The translations under genes and the position numbers were made by a program. From NCBI GenBank assembly GCA_000310025.1, contig FN649727.1, forward strand, positions 5,556,027 through 5,620,026: a stretch of 64,000 nt of DNA, given 5' to 3'. Origin of the DNA: Ectocarpus siliculosus (lineage: Eukaryota; Sar; Phaeophyceae; Ectocarpales; Ectocarpaceae). Shown here piece by piece: positions 1 to 26,200 of this stretch. The first letter of the stretch is position 1. Every line of letters begins with the position of its first letter. The notes below the pieces were generated by a model. The model was not told the DNA's origin. It made no database searches and saw only the letters and a list, made by a program, of their open reading frames with translations.

Positions 1-830
1 GGGCAACCTGTTGAGCCTTTGTGTGCTGGGGCTGTGTGTAGGGTGAACACGTGCCCGAAAGTCGAAAAAACTTGATGCTCATGCTGTGCATGGGCCCTGC
101 CCATGTTTTCCATGCATCGGAATGATATTTTGAGTGCTTTCTGCCCTGTCACGAGCGGTCTCCGCAGAGCAAATTTTCGAGTACCCCATTTAGTCTGAGA
201 AAGGGGTGGGTATACCGACTTTTGTCTATTTCTCATTTTATTCTCTGTGAACCCCAAGAAAATAATGGATGTATGTTAGTGTGATATTTTCAAATGATAG
301 AAAAGCTCTCTGCGGAGCGGAACAGTCTACTCTGGAAATCTCCCTACAGAGTATATGGTTCCGCACTGCCGGGTGACGAAGAGCGTTGTGGTCGTTTTCG
401 CGTGGTAACCAACGTGGAACCTTCTACTCTGGAAATAGAGATTCCTTGGTGTGGTGGTTTTACCGACCGTCGGTGGAGCCGTAGTTCCTCTTTAAGAGGA
501 ATGAGGCGCGAAAGGCCAAGCGTGGCTGAGTGTCCTCGGACAGCCTCGGTTGAGAGTTCGGAGTGGAGCGTGTCGTTATCGTGGACGCATTTCCTCCAAC
601 TCCAAGGTCCACAAAGTCGGTTCGCAGTAACTCGGGTGGGGGGGTTATCTCGGAACGTTTCTTCGGTGGAAAATGGATCACCAAGTTTGTGTATTTGTAC
701 AGCTTAGGAAACCCCATCAACCTGGCTCCCACATACTGACCCGTAGGGAGCTCTACACGGTTTTTTCTCTGTAGAGCATGGGGTTTCTCGTTTTTGACCG
801 TCGGTGTCACCTACACCCTTTCCCATTCAC
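1..830 (-). other. Terminal intron of MCM4, no exon found
   Basis: This stretch follows the last recognised MCM4 exon on the minus strand. The donor after residue Q1026 is GTGAAT. I searched it in minus-strand frames for the end of the MCM4 winged-helix domain and found nothing convincing, so the closing exon is probably to the left of the window. Open frames of 116-137 codons here look like chance. A short motif, TCTACTCTGGAAAT, occurs twice about 95 bp apart. Nothing else stands out. Confidence 0.6.
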
Positions 831-14002
<13,172 letters not shown>

Positions 14003-14403
14003 GTTTGGATCTAGTGCGAGAAAGGCAGATGCGCAGTACACACTCCCTCTCTCTCTCTCTCTGTTTTCTGCTCTCGCGAGGCTTGGGATGTAACACTCTC
14101 TTGCGCTGGCTGGCCGCTGTGGGCTGAATTTGAATTTTGAAAGGCGGCTCTGCAGCTAGCGCTGGAGGGTAGGACGAACTTCATCTTGGTTTCATAATTT
14201 GCATACTGAAACTAAGTATTAAGGGTTTGTACGCGATATGTTTGGCTGTCCTCTTGTATATTTGGTTCGAGCGCCCTCCCTCAATATTCAAATATGGAAT
14301 TTAGGGGGGTAGGGGGGGGGGGGTAGGCTCAGGGAGAGGAGCGAGAGAGACGGCCAGGCCATTCAGCGAGCTTTGCATCGAGCGGCAGAGCCATAGCTGC
14401 ACC
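14003..14403. promoter_or_regulatory. Divergent MCM4 / RPS24 upstream region
   Basis: Only 401 bp separate the two start codons, so both promoters and 5' UTRs must share this space unless non-coding first exons exist elsewhere. It holds a CT-rich tract (about 14046-14070), an 8-bp palindrome CTCGCGAG close by (about 14072-14079), AT-rich stretches and a G-run near 14310-14325. I see no TATA box that clearly fits either gene. Confidence 0.55.
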
Positions 14404-17400
14404 ATGTCTTCCAACGTCACCGTACGGACGCGGAAGTTCATCAGGAATGCCCTGCTCGCGCGGAGGCAGATGGTGAGAGATCGATTTTTCTTAGGAGACG
14501 CGCGCTGGTGGGGATGGGCCGCTGTGCGGTGTGAGTGGTTGGCTTTGGAGGACCAGCAATTGAGAGAGAAGGATTGCTTCCAGCCGGGGGCGTCACGGTC
14601 CGTTGCTACCGCTACCCCAGCGTTTGATCTTACAAGACAGACGGCCTCGCTGCCCTTTTGTGGTAGAAAAGACGGTTTGCTGAAACCTCGGCCATGTGTT
14701 TTCCCATCACAGCAAGTCCTATCCAAAAACAAGGCGCTTGGCAGCGCAGCAGCAGCAGTGGAGCCAAACCTATGTGGACCCCGCCGCGGCATGGCAGTCC
14801 AAGTCGGATGCTGACATCTAGGGATGCTTGTCTGCTGTAGATGGGTCTTGCACGTCCATGAATCCCGCTTGCTGCGGACTGCCCTCACGCGAACACAAGG
14901 CTGTGTCCATGGGGTGTACATCTGCTGCTGTGTTGCCCTGCCGTGCGATGTGTCGCCTGGAGAGTCTCAAAAACCAGTATTACAACACCCGCACGGCGTT
15001 CATGGCACCCTTACAGCTACGCTTGCAGAGATGGGAAACGGCGGTAAACCGCCCTGTTTGCTTTTCAAACTGGAGAAGACTGCGCACGAATTCCTCATCC
15101 CCGTTCTATAGAAAGTTCCGGGGATGTGCTGTAAAATGCGGCAGAGCGCGGTGCTGTTTGCTGTACGCTTTGTGTCCAGCGAGCCACCAGCAATAGCTTG
15201 AGCATTCGAAAGTTTTGCGTGATCCGAAAGCCGAAAGGCTGCGGGCACGTGTATTTTGGCGTTGTAGACTACTCCAAATTGCCACAGGTGATGCTGCTGT
15301 CTGTCAAAGGGTGCACCACGGCTCTGCCGCACCACCTTCGTTACGGGTACTACCGAGCTATAGAGCTATTTATTTAGTAAGTAGATACAGCTGCCCCGGC
15401 AACGTCACCCCCCGGCCCCCCCGGATTTGACTCCCGGCCGAGCCCCCAGCAGACAGCAGTTGACGCGAGGAGGTTACCAAACCACCAAAGCGACCGGAAC
15501 GCTGTCTCCATTTTTCATTCTTGTTGTTGGCACAGCAAAGACAGAAGTTGGCAGTAAATTGCTTCTGTCGCTGGAGCTCTTTCGTACCACCCACATGTCC
15601 ACCACCATGGCGACAGCAGTCCCGCTCTATCCACAACATACAGATCCTGGTGTCCCATTCGTTTGCTGGAGGTACCCCTTGAAACAATGTTTACAACCCT
15701 GTGAGCTCTTCTAGCACCACCGGAGGTGCCAATTGTGTGTGTTTACTCATTGGCATCCATCACGCTGTGTGTGTGTCGGTCCCATATGTGTATGGTGCCG
15801 ATCTCCACACCTTTCGGGGTATGTACTTGTATTAATGTTTGGCGTATCGGTGAGTGTCACACAGGAGGAAGGTCACGCAGGAGGGATTGTTTTTTGTTTT
15901 TCAAATGTCAGGATGTGCACTTATCGTTACGTGAGATACAACTAGTGGCGTGTGATTCACCATCACAGAGAATGAACGGCGTGATCCATCGACTGCGGCC
16001 GCATTTCCCTTTCTCTGGGTTGGTTGTCGTGTCGTGTGGTTCCCCTCCCGCTTGCCCACCAACCATCGTAGTCATGCGCAAGGGCGATGCTGCCCCGTCT
16101 CATGCGTCCGACTGCAGTGAAGATTGCTTCGCCGTGTGCTTGTGCGTGCGCTTTAAATCTCCCCCCTCCTGTGTTTGCCTTACTGAGACCTGTTTCATTG
16201 GCTTTTTGACCACCAGCCCTTGGCTCACACGCTCTCTCTCTGTGCTTGTATCCGCCTTGTGTGCGAAGGTCGTGGACATCATCCACCCCGGCGTGGCCAA
16301 CGTCTCCAAGACCGAGCTCGGGGAGATGATCGCGAAGGTTAGTCTTTGCCTGAAATGTTTGTCAAGCCGTTGTGTGCTGACGTCTTATTCTGTTGGCACG
16401 GAAAAGAGGGGCGGGCGATGGAATGCTAGCTTCGCACACTGCGCGATAACGACGGTCGTGGCATGCCACTACAGCGGTCCCTGTTGGCTGCTGTCCTGTG
16501 CCATGTTTTTGTCTTGATCATGACAGTGCCAAGCCTGGAGTCCCTGCCCATTAATTTTCATGTCAATACGGAATCGCGAACACTGCTGTCGCCTGCCGTA
16601 CGAGTGCAATGGGGGGGGGGGGGTGAAGAGTGCTACGTATTTGCATGACCATTGGACGGCCGCCCTTTGACCACGATGACGACAAGCTTTGATCTTAGTC
16701 GCAAACACTGAGGACGAATTAAGCGTCATCCATTTCTCGAGTGGTTTCAAACGGTGCCCATGTACAGTTACAGCGTAATTCTTTTCAGGTTTGATTGGAG
16801 CTCGGGGTAGCCGAACAACCTTCAAGATTTTGGTCGAAAACAGCAAGGACGGGTTTAGCAGGGTTTCCCACTCCTTCCATTGGTTTCGATGGGTTTTTTT
16901 CCTGGTGTGGGTTTGAGCATTGTTGTCTTTTGTCGTGTGAGAGACTGGGTAAGAGTAGCCTTCCATCACCTTTGGGCAGCCGTACTTCGACCACGATGAC
17001 GACAAGCTTTAATCTTAGTCGCAAACACTGAGGACGAATTAAGCGTCATCCATTTCTCGAGTGGCTTCGAACGGCTTGTTGCTGTGGTGTTGGATGTTTT
17101 TGTTTTATTTTAGTTGTGCGAGGGAGTGGGGCAAGAATATTTTTCGATTTCCTTGGGGCGGCCGTACTTGGACCACGATGACGACAAGCTTTAATCTTAG
17201 TCGCAAACACTGAGGACGAATTAAGCGTCATCCATTTCTCGAGTGGCTTCGAACTGCTTGTTGCTGTGGTGTGGATGTTTTTGTTTTTATGCTAATTGTG
17301 CCAGGGAGTGGGCCAGACTAATTTTCGATTTCCTTGGGGCGGCCGTACTTGGACCACAATGACAAGCTTTAATCTTAGTCGCAAACACTGAGGACGAATT

Positions 17401-18919
17401 AAGCGTCATCCATTTCTCGAGTGGCTTCGAACGGCTTGTTGCTGTGGTGTGGATGTTTTTGTTTTATTTTAGTTGTGCGAGGGAGTGGGGCAAGAATATT
17501 TTTCGATTTCCTTGGGGCGGCCGTACTTGGACCACGATGACGACAAGCTTTAATCTTAGTCGCAAACACTGAGGACGAATTAAGCGTCATCCATTTCTCG
17601 AGTGGCTTCGAACGGCTTGTTGTGGTGTGGATGGTTGCGATGTTGTTTTATTCGGGCGGGGGACGGAAGAGCGAAATATTTTCATGGTCTTTGGGCGACC
17701 ATACTTGGACCACGATGACGACAAGCTTTAATCTTAGTCGCAAACACTGAGGACGAATTAAGCGTCATCCATTTCTCGAGTGGTTTGGAGCTGTAACCCA
17801 TCCATGTTATCGCTCTTGCTTGCAATTGATACATGTGTACTTCTTGTTTTTGCTCGTTCTATAGGCCGTGCTTCATGGTACCTTGCAAAGCACATTTTGT
17901 ATTTCGGCAGCACGACCTCATTTTTTGGTGCAACGATCAGACTGCCTTATCAACGGTGTTGGTGAAGCGATGGCACGGCGTACTTCTGTTTTGGGATTTG
18001 TTCGTCTCTGTTGGTCGGTTTTCGTGATGAAACTGGAGCTGCTGCTCACCGCCAACTCGACGGCCGCGTACCCCCCCCCCCCCTCCCTGAACCTCCCTCG
18101 AGGCTAAACACACGCGTATTTTCGAAGCAAGCACCTTCGCCAGAATGCGCTGCGGAAGTTTTTTCGTGAAAAATTCAGTCCGTGTCCAATCTTGTACCCC
18201 GCCTGTCTCTCTGTCTCTTTCTCTGCGCATGTGCGCCCGAGCAGAAGTTCCGCGTGTCGGACGCGACGATGGTGACCCTCTTCGGCTTCCGGACCCACTT
18301 CGGTGGGGGCAAGAGCACCGGCTTCTGCCTCATTTACGACAGCGTGGAGGACATGAAGAAGTTTGAGCCCAAGCACCGTCTCGCACGGGCGGGTCTCCAG
18401 GTGTGTGTTTTGAGCCGTGGCCTGAAACAGACTGTTTTCAGAAACGTTCTTGGTACATTTGTGGTGCATGGTAGCGGTTTTGAGACGTTTTTTTTTGTCA
18501 TGTCGCGACTCTTGCTGTTGCTGTTGTTTTCGTGGTCTTGGCCCTACAAAATATTTCCGGTCTCTGCTCGGTACCTTCTAACGTACGGCGGGTTGGAGTA
18601 AAACGGCGCTAGTGCTGTGAGCGCTGATTTGAAGTGAAGACAATAAAAAAAAGTATGTGGGACAAAGCAGTTCGATACACAACTCAGCTTGTTTGCATTC
18701 TCTTCTTTGTCAACAAACGTCGAAGACTGTTAAGCGATTGTCCCAACTTTCGAATGTCTCACACACTCTTTTGTGTGTTGTGTTTTTTTTTCTTCCTTGT
18801 TTCAGGACAAGAAGGAGACCTCCCGCAAGCAGATCAAGGAGGCCAAGAACAGGCAGAAGAAGATCCGCGGCACCGGTCGCCGTATCGCCAAGCACAAGGC
18901 GAAGAAGGCCGCCAAGTAG
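14404..18919 (+). CDS. RPS24: 40S ribosomal protein S24 (eS24)
   Basis: eS24 is a structural protein of the small ribosomal subunit needed for 18S rRNA processing in other eukaryotes. Exons 14404-14472, 16269-16337, 18245-18400 and 18806-18919 (stop TAG) all join in phase 0 to give 135 residues, the normal size (human about 130). Family hallmarks are the TVRTRKF motif at residues 5-11, [15 protein letters not shown] in exon 3, EPKHRLAR near the end of exon 3, and a Lys/Arg-rich tail starting DKKETSRKQ. The ATG at 14404 is preceded by ACC and begins [11 protein letters not shown], matching the family start. Introns are about 1.8, 1.9 and 0.4 kb; the second holds the hairpin repeat array. An AATAAA at 19205-19210 is a candidate poly(A) signal. 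Confidence 0.97.
16671..17783 (+). repeat. Six-copy array of a 74-bp hairpin unit in RPS24 intron 2
   Basis: Copies are at 16671-16744, 16991-17064, 17173-17246, 17354-17424, 17532-17605 and 17710-17783. Spacing between starts is 320, 182, 181, 178 and 178 bp. Each core runs from CCAC to GTGG and folds on paper into stacked stems: CCAC with GTGG, GATGACG with CGTCATC, CTTTAAT with ATTAAG, CTTAGT with ACTGAG, closed by a CGCAAAC loop. Cores are almost invariant, while the spacer between copies 1 and 2 is unrelated to the others and the spacer before copy 6 is clearly diverged. Copy 4 lacks three bases in the 5' arm but keeps a shortened stem. The array lies on the sense strand of a ribosomal protein intron, a common place for small non-coding RNAs. 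The function is unknown. Confidence 0.85.
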
Positions 18920-20204
18920 ACATCTGGCCGGCTACGTTCTTTCAGCTGCCACCAAGCTTTGCAACACTTGTTCGCAATGCGGGATCTGTTTTTTGGCGGT
19001 CTTGCTTTGGTTGGTTTGCTCTGGAGGGGGGTCGGGAGGGGGGACCAGACGAGCATGCCTAGACGGGTTGATAGGAGCGGGCAACCGTGCCTTCTGCGAT
19101 GGCCAGCGTTGTGGTGTGTTGGTTGACGAGCCCTCGTCTGCTTTTGGCCGATCCCATCCCCTGTGATGTATGATCTGCCGCTCGTTTCTTTTTCGGAAGA
19201 ACATAATAAAAAGCTCACTGAAAATGCCGTGTCGGTATGATCTTGCCGCAAGCTGCTGTGGATTTTACCTGCCACCTGTTCCTTCGCACACAGTGCTCTT
19301 CAAGAGCGTTTCCGGGCGTGGCTCGCCAACCGGGTTTCCTGTCCCACGCGCTATTATTGTACCATTTGCATTGTTTGCAAAGGTACGCTATTGCTCTACA
19401 CTTACTTGCTGGTGTTCTCGCGCATCATGCATCGAAGGTCGACATAGATACACCGAAGCATACGAATCAGCCCAGCACCTAAGCTTACCAAACACATGAA
19501 ACACGCATGAATCTTGGCGAAGTTCGTTTTCTCTCCGACGAAAAGTCTGCGAAAATACGGTGCTGCTGGATGGCCGTGACGCACCAAGAGGCCGGGTACT
19601 TCGGCGAGCAAAAGGCGGAGGTGAACCCGAGGTGGAGGGCTGTCAAGATCGATTTACTGCTGCTGTAGTCCGGAGGATACTGCTGTATCTCTCGTCTCGC
19701 GTTGACCTGTTGATACCCGAGTGTTAAAAGGTGACACGGTTCTTTCGGAGATATTTAACAACGATGGTCCAAGGGATCAATCTCTCGCTACAAAAGACTC
19801 CCGTCTCGTACGCAGTTTGTACAACCGTTGGAAGAACAAGCTTGGCCTCGCTACTGCTGGAGTGCTACGCCTGCTTGGGAGAGGGGCACACGAGCACCCA
19901 TATTCCCTGACACAAAAGCACACGAGAGCTGTGCCACCGAACACACTTGATGGCGGTGCATGTAACTCTAAGCACCAGTGCACATGATATGCGTACAGCA
20001 GCATGCATATCATGTGCATAAATATGATGCGAATTCGAAGCAATCCTTTGGCTCTTGTGCGCAACGGTCCAGGAAACGGTCGCGAGCAGGGGAAAATATC
20101 ATCTGCGTGTCCCCTGTAACGGTCCGCGTGTTCTTTCATTTCCGTAGGAACACACACACAGCACGCCGCTGAGGGGCACGCTTCCTTCATTCCCTGCGCA
20201 CACC
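18920..20204. other. Intergenic region between RPS24 and ATPase gene A
   Basis: It contains the RPS24 3' end and the upstream region of gene A. The only gene-like item is a 53-codon plus-strand frame at 19507-19668, too short and isolated to call. A long inverted repeat at 19979-20018 is listed separately. Confidence 0.6.
19979..20018. repeat. Perfect 14-bp inverted repeat upstream of ATPase gene A
   Basis: The arms TGCACATGATATGC (19979-19992) and GCATATCATGTGCA (20005-20018) are exact reverse complements separated by 12 bp. The element lies about 190 bp before the gene A start codon, so it may be in the promoter or 5' UTR and could act as a dimer-binding site or RNA hairpin. No homologous element was seen upstream of genes B or C. 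Confidence 0.85.
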
Positions 20205-23200
20205 ATGGACTTCATGATGAAGATGGACTTCCTTTTAAAAAATGGTGGCGGGGGTGGCATGCATGTGAGTAGCAGCTGAGGATTACTCAGCAGCGAGGTC
20301 CGTAGCGCCTGCCTCGTTTATTTTCTCGGCTGCTCACGCCCACCGCAACCAACGTGACATGATTGAAGTCAGTTCAAAGTTCGAAGTAACGACTAAGAGG
20401 CCGACTTCACGAAGATGCCCCACAGCCTGACTCCTGCCCCTGCTGCCACTTGGGGCAGGCAGAACTTGCCCTTGCTTTTTCCCTGTAATGAACAGCTGTT
20501 CTGTCCGAAAAAGCACCCGCACAAATATTGACGCACGCTGGTGCCCGCTGCTGCTGTTCGTGCTTTTCAGTGCTTTGCGGCCAAACACCAGACCACATCG
20601 TTTACACACGCCCGTTTGCCTGCAAAGATTTACACGAAAAACGAAAGGGCGCTGCTGCCCTCTTGCTAGGTGTTAGGTTTCTGCGATTAGAAAAGAGAAG
20701 ATAATAATAGGGACAAGGGGGACGTGTGCACGAAGAGAGAGAGAGAGTGCGCAGTGATAAACTGCTGACGATAGCAGAGAGAGGCGACTGACTGGTGAAA
20801 TAAATGGCTTCTTTTATGCCACAATGGTAACAATGGCAACACAAGTAAATGATCACCACCAGGTTGCATGGTTGGATCAAGTTGGCTGGATGCCGGAGGG
20901 TTATCCAAGAGTTCGCCGCTGGCCTGCGTCACACTTTTCTTAGATCATTGGTGTAGCACACGCTGAACAGCGAGGGAAGGGGCGAGACGGGCGTCTGTGT
21001 TGTTTTATTCCTTCTCGGAAGCTGATTTGTTCTCAAAGTTCAAAGTTTACAAATGCAGTCTGTCCATGGATACACACATTCGCGTGTATTCTCTCCGCTC
21101 ATGTAAAACCCGTGGGCAAAACTGAACTATTCGGGACTACTCCTGTACTGCCTGTACACGTCACAGAGTTCTCCCTCTCCCTGCGTGTCGCCGCCCCACT
21201 ATTTGTGCATTGCCCGCGGGGCGCGGCAAGACGGGCCTGTCTTCCACAAGCACGAAAAAGGTATATTATACAGAAACCGGGAACCCTCCCCACCCCGGAA
21301 AAAATGTCTTGCGTACAAAACAAATCTTGAGGTAGCTCTAGCCTAATCACGAACTGGACCGAGGTTGGGTGAGGGTGTGCGGGTACAAAGCGCCTGTCCT
21401 CTCGAAACACGGGGTGTTTTAAATAGAGGGCGAAGGTTGCGTCAGAAATCCAGGGTCTCAGATGTTTTACGAAGAACAAATTCGGTCAATAATAATAGTA
21501 GACTCACAGCGGCCGGTGCTACTACACTGAATCCTACCTCTTCTCCGCAAAAGTCTGAGCTCCACGGACGCTGGCGACCAATGAAGGTGTTGGACCTTGC
21601 TAAAATTGCTGTTTCTGTGAGTGGGCCAGCGCTGCCTTTCATCTCCCTTTCATGCGGCATGAGGGACAAGGTCAGGTGTTGCTCGTGGCGTACGAAAAAT
21701 AGTATGTGCGCGGAGAGCACTCAGCCCGCCCCCCACTAACCCGCAAGGTTCGCGTTGAAAAATATCGGTCGTGTCATTCCACCCTCTCGGCGTGGATACA
21801 CTACACTTTCGTTCGACGAGGCGATGTTTGTTTTGCAAGGGATACTTTGATGAAGTTCCTTCATCTGTCACGTACATAATTGCGAAACAACAGACAGTCT
21901 CGGATAACTACCCAAAACACAAGAGAGAGGACCTCGAATTAATCACATTTTTACCCCCGGAAGCCACGAGGTTTGAGTGCACCTGCCCTTGAACCCTTGG
22001 CAAGGCCACCAGTTTCTGCGTGTAGCTGCACATCCATTGCTGTATCGAATTGCCAATACATTCGTTTTAATACGACAACAGCAGTGTGCGCTAGCGAAGC
22101 ATGACACGAACAGGCTGTAGGGTTTTTCTTTTGTGTCTCAAGAAGAAATCTTTCCATGCACGCATGCATGCATGCGTGTTTGCGATTCTTGATATCTAAC
22201 AACCTCTCTTCACAATCTGGCCTCAACTACATTTACCACAGGAGAGCATTCTGGGGAGGCTGTCCACGGGCAACCCCTGGATCGACACCGTCGTCGCCGC
22301 CGTCATCCCGATCGCCATGCGCTTCTTCCTGCCCGCCGGCACCTACAAGCCCATCTCGGGACACCTTGCCCTCGACGCCTTCTTGCTCGCGAGCGTCCCC
22401 CTGCTCAGGACCAAGCGGCGCTCCCTCCAGGAGTGGCTGCGCACCTGCGGCCTGAACTTGTTCTACAACGTGAACAACACCTACGAGACTACCGTCAGGT
22501 TCCAGAAAGAGGTGAGTGTACATAGATAGGCACACGGTAGGTGCTGCTTTCGATTGCCTTGTCGGCTCTTGCCGTGCATGTTGCTGCGGTTTTTTTCTGC
22601 GGTGCCGTTGTGGATAAATTTGTGGAAACCCATGCTTCGTTCCCCCGTCAGGCTTGTGCAAACCCTCACGTCGCACCCCGTATTGTTTTTGCCCCCCTCC
22701 GTTACTGCAACAATTCAAACCCGGGTTCAGAGCAAGAACGTGATGTACGCGCCAGAGGAAGCAGGCAGCGAGGACTCCGAGGAAGGGAAGAGGAACAACA
22801 TCCTGCAGAAGGCCATCCTGCTTTACGTCGGACACGTGAGCCTGCGTTGCTATTTTCTGAACCTCGTTGCGCTGCCGTCGTCGTCATGTTGTAATAATTT
22901 CAAACTACGGAAAGCTGCGAGTTAGTTCGAGAGGGACGCGACCTAGAACGTGTGTGTTGGGTGAATGGGGGGGGGGGGCTGGGGGGTGAGAGGTGTTGGA
23001 TAGGTTGTTGGCGAGGAGTCTCTGTCCGCCCGGTGCTTGTTTTTGTGTTATCGGAGGGAAGATAAGACAACGTTCTGCGAGAGGCCCGCGGTGTTGAGGG
23101 GTCTATCGACGTAAACACATTATAGGAGTACACCAAATGGCGTGAGATGCGTGCAGGTGTTTATGTTCACCTGTTCTGTCTTCCACGTTGTTTGACTCGT

Positions 23201-26200
23201 GCTCTCTGTCTGTGTCCCCCCCCCCGCCTTCGTCTCTGTCTGTCTATCTCTCTCTTCGTCTCTCTCTCCCTTTCTTTCTTTCTCTCCCCAGCTGGGTCTT
23301 GAGTACAGGAGGTCTCAAGCGCTGTTGACCGCCATCAAGCAAAAGCCGTCTGCGAGGGGACACGGTGGCATCGACCGCTACGGGCGAGCGAAGCAAGCGA
23401 AGGTATGTTCGTATGCAGATTTGTCTCTCTCTCTGTCGGAGCATGGTTGACGACAGCAGTGTGGCGTCATGGAATCAAGACGGACGCACCAAGAAAGCCC
23501 TGGGTGGTGTTCATTGTGTTGTGGCGTTTGCTGGCGTTCTTTTTCGTCTTTTTGTTTTTCTTCACGTTTGTTTTCTCTTAGGGTGTTGGCCGATCGCGGC
23601 CCGCCGGTCATAGGCACGCCCCTCCGTTGTTGGCCTCGCGGCGTGCTCTTTTCAAACGCGGATACTAGAACTCCCCTTGCAGCAAGCACCATGCTCCTGT
23701 ACTCTCAGTAGAGCCATGTACAGGGTGGTACGTGGTATACCTGGGTAAGCCACATGCAACAACCAAGCCTGCGCATACGTTTTCACCACGTGTCCCCCCC
23801 CCCGATGCAATGCGCATTGCGGTCGCTGTCCTAGTATTCCGCAAGACGGCGGCTGGTTTTCAACGTGCTTACGGCTGTATTTTTCGGCGTTGTTGTCATC
23901 GTCGTCGCCGTCGCCTCCTTTAGGTTTTTGGTGGAACAGCCGAGCAGCTCAGGTGCTTCAGCATCAGCATCGCTCCGCCCGAGGATGTCTGGGTGCTAGT
24001 GGACGAGGAGAATGGCGTGTGGTTCAAGCAGGTGGGTTGGAAGTAGCACGTAGTATTCATATATGCACGAGTGTTTGTCGCTGATCTCTTGCGGGTGCAG
24101 AACATGCGAGCAGTTGGACGACGTCGTGCTGCGTTGTTCTCGCGTGTCAAATGCTTGTTACCGCACAGATCTGTAGTCTGGTAAGTACAACGATTTCGAA
24201 AATCAGCGTTTTTTACCTGCGCGCTTGCTTGCTGCGGTGCGTTGTCATGCTGTTCGCGCCGTGTTCTGCTAGACACAGCGTGCATATTGTAAGCTCAACT
24301 TCTCCTCCCCCCCCGCCCAGACCGCCCAAGGCTACCTGCCCCCCCCCCCTTTCCGCGATCTCTGTCGCGCGCACTCCACGTTACCATGTTCCCTTCGTAA
24401 TCACTGATTTCTCCTGTTTTTTTCTTCCTCCAAACCAGAACCCAACGCTACCGTTCCCATATGCATGGGCACCCGACGTTCCGCAACAGAGAGAGAACAG
24501 AGAGTGAGACCATCTCCCCAACGCCCCCCCCCCCCCCCCCCCCCCCCCCTCCCCCCCCCCCCCNNNNNNNNNNNNNNNNNNNNNNNNNNNNNNNNNNNNN
24601 NNNNNNNNNNNNNNNNNNNNNNNNNNNNNNNNNNNNNNNNNNNNNNNNNNNNNNNNNNNNNNNTAACAAAAACCCCCCCCCCCCCCCCCCCCCCGTTCTT
24701 CCCCCCTCCTTCCTGTGCCCCCTTGCTCTCTTCCTCGCCCGGCCCAGGCAAAGGCCGTGCACTCCGGAGGGGGCGGCAGAGACGGTTCGAGCCCCGATCG
24801 GGACACGGTCACGACCATCGAGTACGACTTCCGGTGCGATAGGCAGGGGGGAAACGCCAAAGTCAAGGACTTCATCCAGAGGGCCTACGAGTGGTACACG
24901 GACGAGATGAAGTCAACCGAAGACCACTCCCGATACATGTGAGGCCGAACTCTCGAGAGGAGGTGGAGGGGGGAGAGCGCGTTTACGCTTGCGTTGGTCG
25001 TTTGATCATTTGCCCCGAACCCTTTGTTCACGACGGAGCAGCGTTCCAGTAGCGTGGGGGAGGGGGGCGTACTCAATTCTCATGGATAGCGGCATGGGGC
25101 AGAGAGGGACTGCAGGCGCGATGTCTGGTGCCACCGTTGCCGTGGCGTCCAGGTCCATGCATAGTCTACTGTAGTAGATATTATTTGTGCATGGTACATA
25201 ATGTTGAATAGGTATGAACGCGGCGTGTTAATGGCTTGGTTTTAGTCATCTGCCAAGCTGTCAAACCGCACGAGCCGCTCGATCTATCCATCCATCTGCT
25301 TGCGGACTCCGAGAGAGATAAGGGTGTGTGCACGCAGATTTGTTTTGCCGTTAATTGTAAACACGTATACGGTAATTCTGCGTCAGAGCGCACTGGACGA
25401 TCCATACCCCTGCCAACCACATTGAATCCGTCAATTGGAACCAATTGAACGCTTCAATCGTTCTTCTTCCTCATCTTTCCTTGCGAACAAAAAATGAACG
25501 CTCCACGTGCATAGGTACAGCCTGATCGCCCAACCCGAGCCGGCCAGGTCGAGGCTCGGCATTGGCGGCGTCGAATTTCCCGGGATGAACGGCGACGGGC
25601 GCGGGAGGAGCCCTCTCGACCCATCCCCCCTCAGGTACGCGGGTGTGCAGCAGTGTGGTGCGGTGGGCTGTCTGGCGCTAACGAGTTCGTGTGTGTGTGA
25701 GAGAGAGGGAGAGAGAGAGAGAGAGAAGAGAGAGAAGAGAGAAAGACGATCCTCAAGTAAGTGCGAACCAGACGAGGTAGTTCGTTGGTTGGGGCCCCTT
25801 GCGCCGGTTGACCGCTGACCACACACCCCCAACTCCCTTCGAAGCGGGACGGACAACCGTAGCGACGAGGGACAGGTCAACAGGCCACAGACTTGTGAGG
25901 GTGTTTGCCAGCTTGCCAGGGTAGGAGGGTAGAGGAAGGGAGCGGAGATGGAATTTCCGGGAAAAGGGGGGGGTAGGGGTATACGCTTGCGGCGAGGGGC
26001 CCAATCCTGGCGACTTTGTCGTTGCACGGTTGGTTGTAGCCGTTGTTGGCACCTTCCGAAAGCTCATGACGTACTTCCATACGCACACAACGCGCGTGCC
26101 TCTGCTATATAACCTTCCGTCCCTCGACATCATCAACCTAACCCCCCTCATGCGCCCATCGTCCTCGCCATGAGCAACAACAGCAGCAGGCACTACAGCA

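Noticed and set aside
16469-17590. Repeated minus-strand peptides starting [14 protein letters not shown]
   Set aside because: They are translations of the hairpin repeat units antisense to RPS24 intron 2; the conservation is explained by the nucleotide repeat.
16671-17783. Hammerhead-type ribozyme reading of the repeat (CTGAGGA resembles the CUGANGA core)
   Set aside because: The remaining core elements and three-stem junction cannot be placed; the bases pair better as a single stacked hairpin.
19507-19668. 53-codon plus-strand frame with a plausible-looking amino-acid composition
   Set aside because: Too short, no recognised family, no partner exon or paralogue; chance is sufficient.
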